64,000 nt of DNA from Acridotheres tristis (taxonomy: Eukaryota > Chordata > Aves > Passeriformes > Sturnidae). Positions within the stretch are counted from its first letter, which is position 1, and each line of letters opens with the position of its first letter. The stretch is taken from contig CM072886.1 in assembly GCA_037013685.1 (NCBI GenBank), positions 84,264,922 to 84,328,921 of the forward strand. The letters are read 5' to 3'. Below are positions 61,001 to 64,000 of this stretch, one piece after another. The position numbers were made by a program, and so were the translations under genes. The notes beneath the pieces were generated by a model, which saw only the letters and a list, made by a program, of their open reading frames with translations, ran no database searches and was not told the DNA's origin.

Positions 61001-63611
61001 AGACATGACCAAAGTCCTCCTTTGTCAAGAAGTAAGAAGTGAAAAGAAAAAGGGCCAAATTTGTTGTTTTAAGCGGTACTTTTTAAGCTTTTCTATGATC
61101 CAGCCTGTGGGGTTTTTTAAGTGTAGCTGTGACAGCACTGTGTTACAATTATGCAGCACAGTATAACAATGCTTCGTACTGCCATCAATACCTCTTCACT
61201 TTGCTAATTCTTTCTGCTTCTCTATTTCCTTCTTCCTGGGATTACTCCAGCCCCCATCTCCCCTCTTTATTGCCCTTCTTCAGACTTTTCCCCCTTCCCA
61301 CCACCTCTGTGCTCCTCCTGGTCACACAAGCACCCAGTGAGCATTGGAAGGCTTTTAGTCCCTTGGTCCCACTCTCACGTCCCTTCCATCAGTGTCACTT
61401 TTTCAACCAAGGCTCCTGGTGGCTTTAAGGGACACAATCACTCAGAGCTTGCTGCCTCCTTCTGTGCCTGGCAGAGGAGAGTTCTGGTGCTGAGGTTCAT
61501 AGGGCTCTCTGCCACTTCTGTGGCAGCTGAGGTTTGCCACCACGGGAGGTGTGCAGCTGCACAGAGAGGTACCAGAGGGTCACAACTCCCAGGATTTATC
61601 TTCTCAAGGTGAAGGCACCTCATGTGACCTACCTTAGCAAGGAGAAATATACAGGAGAAAGAGATGATGGTGGTGGTTGTATAAAAGGTATAGAAATGGG
61701 GAGGAAGAAGAAGATTGGATTTCAGACTAATGTTTTAGGGTTTTACAATTTAGGTTTTGATTTTATCCAGTTGAAGTTTAGTCTGTGGGGCTGTGATTAC
61801 TTCCTGTGGAAGGGAAGGCAAGGAAACTGCCTCCCTTGCCGGCTGCAGGAAACCCGTGTCCGTGGTGTCCTCTGTCCCTGGTCTCCCCTGACACTTACTG
61901 GAAAAAGCTAAACTCCTCTGCAGGGCAATTCAAAGCAGAAAATTAACTCCATGCTTTCCTTTTTCTGTCCAAGGCCAAAGATCCCTTTTCTGAATAATGC
62001 CTTCTCTGCTTTTCTTAACACATTGCTTTGTTGAATTAAATGAGGCTCAGTGTGGGAGCTGACCTGGACAACCATTAGCAAACACAAATAAAAGCTACAC
62101 CTGCGAGGAACAATTGCAGGGAGGGCTGTCATGCAGCTCCAGAGGCTGCTCTGGCTCAGAGCAGAGGAGAATTGGCAGCAAAGAATGATGGCTTTATTTG
62201 TACACCAGTTTCAGGTGTAAACAACAACTGCTTCATGCAAACCCTTCTGTTCATAAAGCTTCTCGCTTGACAATGGAGCCATTTAGCAATCACTAAACCC
62301 TGTTCAAGTGCAGATGCTCGTTTTATATTCTGAAAAGACATATATATGTGTTTCCTTTTGATAACTTACTGTTGCCACCAACATCTATCACCAGCATCTA
62401 TCACCAACATCTGCTTGAAATAACTCTTCTGACCCATTTCTCTCCCCTGCTCTATGCATTCTCAGTCCTACTGAATTTTCGTGTAACCGCAGGCAGTGTT
62501 GGCTTTTGGCACTGGACTAACTGTGAGTCAAGTGTGAAAATGTACCCATATTCAGCAAGTGACAATCACATGTGCCACTGGGTACAGCTGTACAGGAAAA
62601 CGAGCTCTGTGTGTCACCAGTGCAGGAGAGTGTCTGCTGGAAGTCAGGTGTAAATCTCAGAGGTTGCTGGGAGAAGATGCTGATCATCTTCAGTTTCCAG
62701 GAATTGCATTTCCTGGTGAGACCAGGAGGCTTCATTCCTTGTGGGGGCTTTGCCCCTTCTAGTGCCCTGCCCTTGCCCCTCAAACCTCTTCTTTGTAACT
62801 TCTGCAAATACTAGCTGGATGTGCAAGCCCAGCAGGACTTAATGGTGCTATTATGGTTGGCAGGAGTTTGCATTTCCTCGATGCATGTGAAAAGTGCCAC
62901 CTCTACCAAGGCCCCTTAAGGTGTTCCTGTCTCCAGCTGATGCTAAATATACCATTTAGAATCCTTATGACCCTCTTAAAAATACAGCTTACATCCTGAG
63001 CAATTTCCACAAGTATCCAGGACTCACCAGAGATAAAGTCCCATGGGCAGCATGAAGCCTTGGAAGCACAGATGCAGAGTTTCTTGCAAATCTAGCTCAG
63101 AGCAAAACATAAGAAGCCCAGAAAGATGTCCAAGCTCTGCAGGGGTATGCCAATGTTTACAGACATTTGCAAATGATACCAAAACCAGGCATGGGCTACA
63201 TGAATGACTGTGGGAGAATAAGAGCAACTTGGCTGAGTGTGGGGAGCCCTGCATCCAGCTACCAATTCAGAGAGCTGAATTCAGTTAGCTTTGGAGAAGG
63301 ATCTGAACCCACCTCCAGAGCAAGACATCTCACCCCCAGCCTATTTGAGAATGTCCAGCTCACATTGATTCACACCGTCTTCCTTTGAGCACATGAGGAA
63401 AAGCTTGCCAGAACATTTCTACTTTTCCAGAGAATGAGATGGTTGTCTAATTGGCTTCTATTTCCCGCTGTCCCAGAAAAGCAGAGGGAGGGTCTGGGAT
63501 CATTTAGCTCTAAGCAGCAGGGTTTCAAGGACCCTTCCCCATGGCAGCTCAAGCTCCCTTGAGTTAGAGGTCTAACCCAGAGCTTTGCTTTCCCACACAC
63601 TGGCCATTCAT
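58047..63611. other. Intergenic, no supported gene
   Basis: Contains a T-rich run at about 58525-58560, an inverted repeat with 10-bp arms at 59949-59985 (CACTGATGTA / TACATCAGTG) and a 13-bp tandem repeat at 62376. No GALNT1 exon, expected further right by synteny, was found. Open frames of up to 129 codons (about 58857-59246) are unrecognised. Confidence 0.4.
62376..62412 (+). repeat. 13-bp tandem repeat, about 2.8 copies
   Basis: CACCAACATCTAT, CACCAGCATCTAT and CACCAACATCT in tandem. Confidence 0.85.
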
Positions 63612-63674
63612 GTAAGAGTTGGACTCGATGATCCTTGTGGGTCCCCTCCAACTCAGAATATTCTATGATTCTCT
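63612..63674 (+). mobile_element. CR1 3'-end fragment with tail
   Basis: GAGTTGGACTCGATGATCCT, TGTGGGTCCCCTCCAACTCA and ATATTCTATGATTCTCT form the extreme 3' end of a CR1 element; only about 60 bp remain. Confidence 0.88.
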
Positions 63675-64000
63675 GTCCCATGTCTACATGGAGTGGAGGC
63701 CTGTCCGGACAGCGATGCCAGAGACTCATTCAGAAAACCTCACAGTGAGAGGCCATTACCAGCCTTGCCCTCCTCCTGGCCCTGCTCCCAGAGCTATTTG
63801 CTATTACCAGGCTGCTGTTGTCCCTGCAGCAAAATCAGCATGATGCACCTGAGCAGTTCTCAGAGCCAGGGTGGCTTCTTGTAAACTGTAGTGTTTAAGC
63901 TATGGTGTAAGCACCAGTGTGGGTGAGGAGTGGGTGCCCCATGCCCTTGTGTTGGTTCTGTGAAGGTGAAGGTAACCACGAGGTGGGGTTGGATGTGAGG
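63675..64000. other. Intergenic end of window, nothing recognised
   Basis: Moderately GC-rich sequence with short open frames only. No GALNT1-like coding sequence. Confidence 0.4.

Overview
The window looks like ordinary nuclear DNA from a bird, possibly a passerine. The evidence is several short, 5'-truncated CR1 LINE fragments ending in the avian-type CR1 3' tail, one probable solo ERV-type LTR, AT-rich introns and spacers, one CpG island, and two genes whose order matches a known vertebrate neighbourhood. There are no prokaryotic-style genes. Nearly all open reading frames over 60 codons are chance, inside repeats, or by-products of the CpG island.

Left end (1-3300): the 5' part of a protein gene runs leftwards. 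Three coding exons on the minus strand (2982-2909, 2793-2771, 2003-1804) splice in frame to about 99 residues resembling the N-terminal half of human C18orf21 (UPF0711; RNase MRP-associated, also called RMP24). Exon 2 is a 23-nt micro-exon, and frame continuity requires a GC-AG intron after it. The start codon lies in a CpG island promoter at about 2430-3300. The rest of the gene, including the second CxxC of its zinc ribbon, is not seen and should lie left of position 1.

Positions 3300-64000 are mostly a gene desert. Its one confident gene is the miR-187 precursor at 46368-46444 (+ strand). The 22-nt miR-187-3p differs from the human sequence at one position, as I recall it. In human 18q12, MIR187 also lies in the space between GALNT1 and C18orf21 and is transcribed opposite to C18orf21, so arrangement and orientation are conserved. 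By synteny GALNT1 should lie to the right of the window.

Other contents are CR1 fragments, an older diverged CR1/L3-like LINE antisense at about 16.6-17.6 kb, possible ancient amniote repeat fragments, a likely solo LTR at about 57.1 kb, a GATA array, and two neighbouring pentanucleotide arrays whose units differ by one base (49.2-49.7 kb). There is also a nearly perfect 27-bp-arm hairpin at 55102-55175, a 28-bp palindrome at 36783-36810, and a small CpG-rich patch followed by a strong splice donor (5.56-6.01 kb). That patch could start a noncoding + strand transcript, conceivably the long primary transcript of miR-187. No new protein system, CRISPR array or other exotic element was found.
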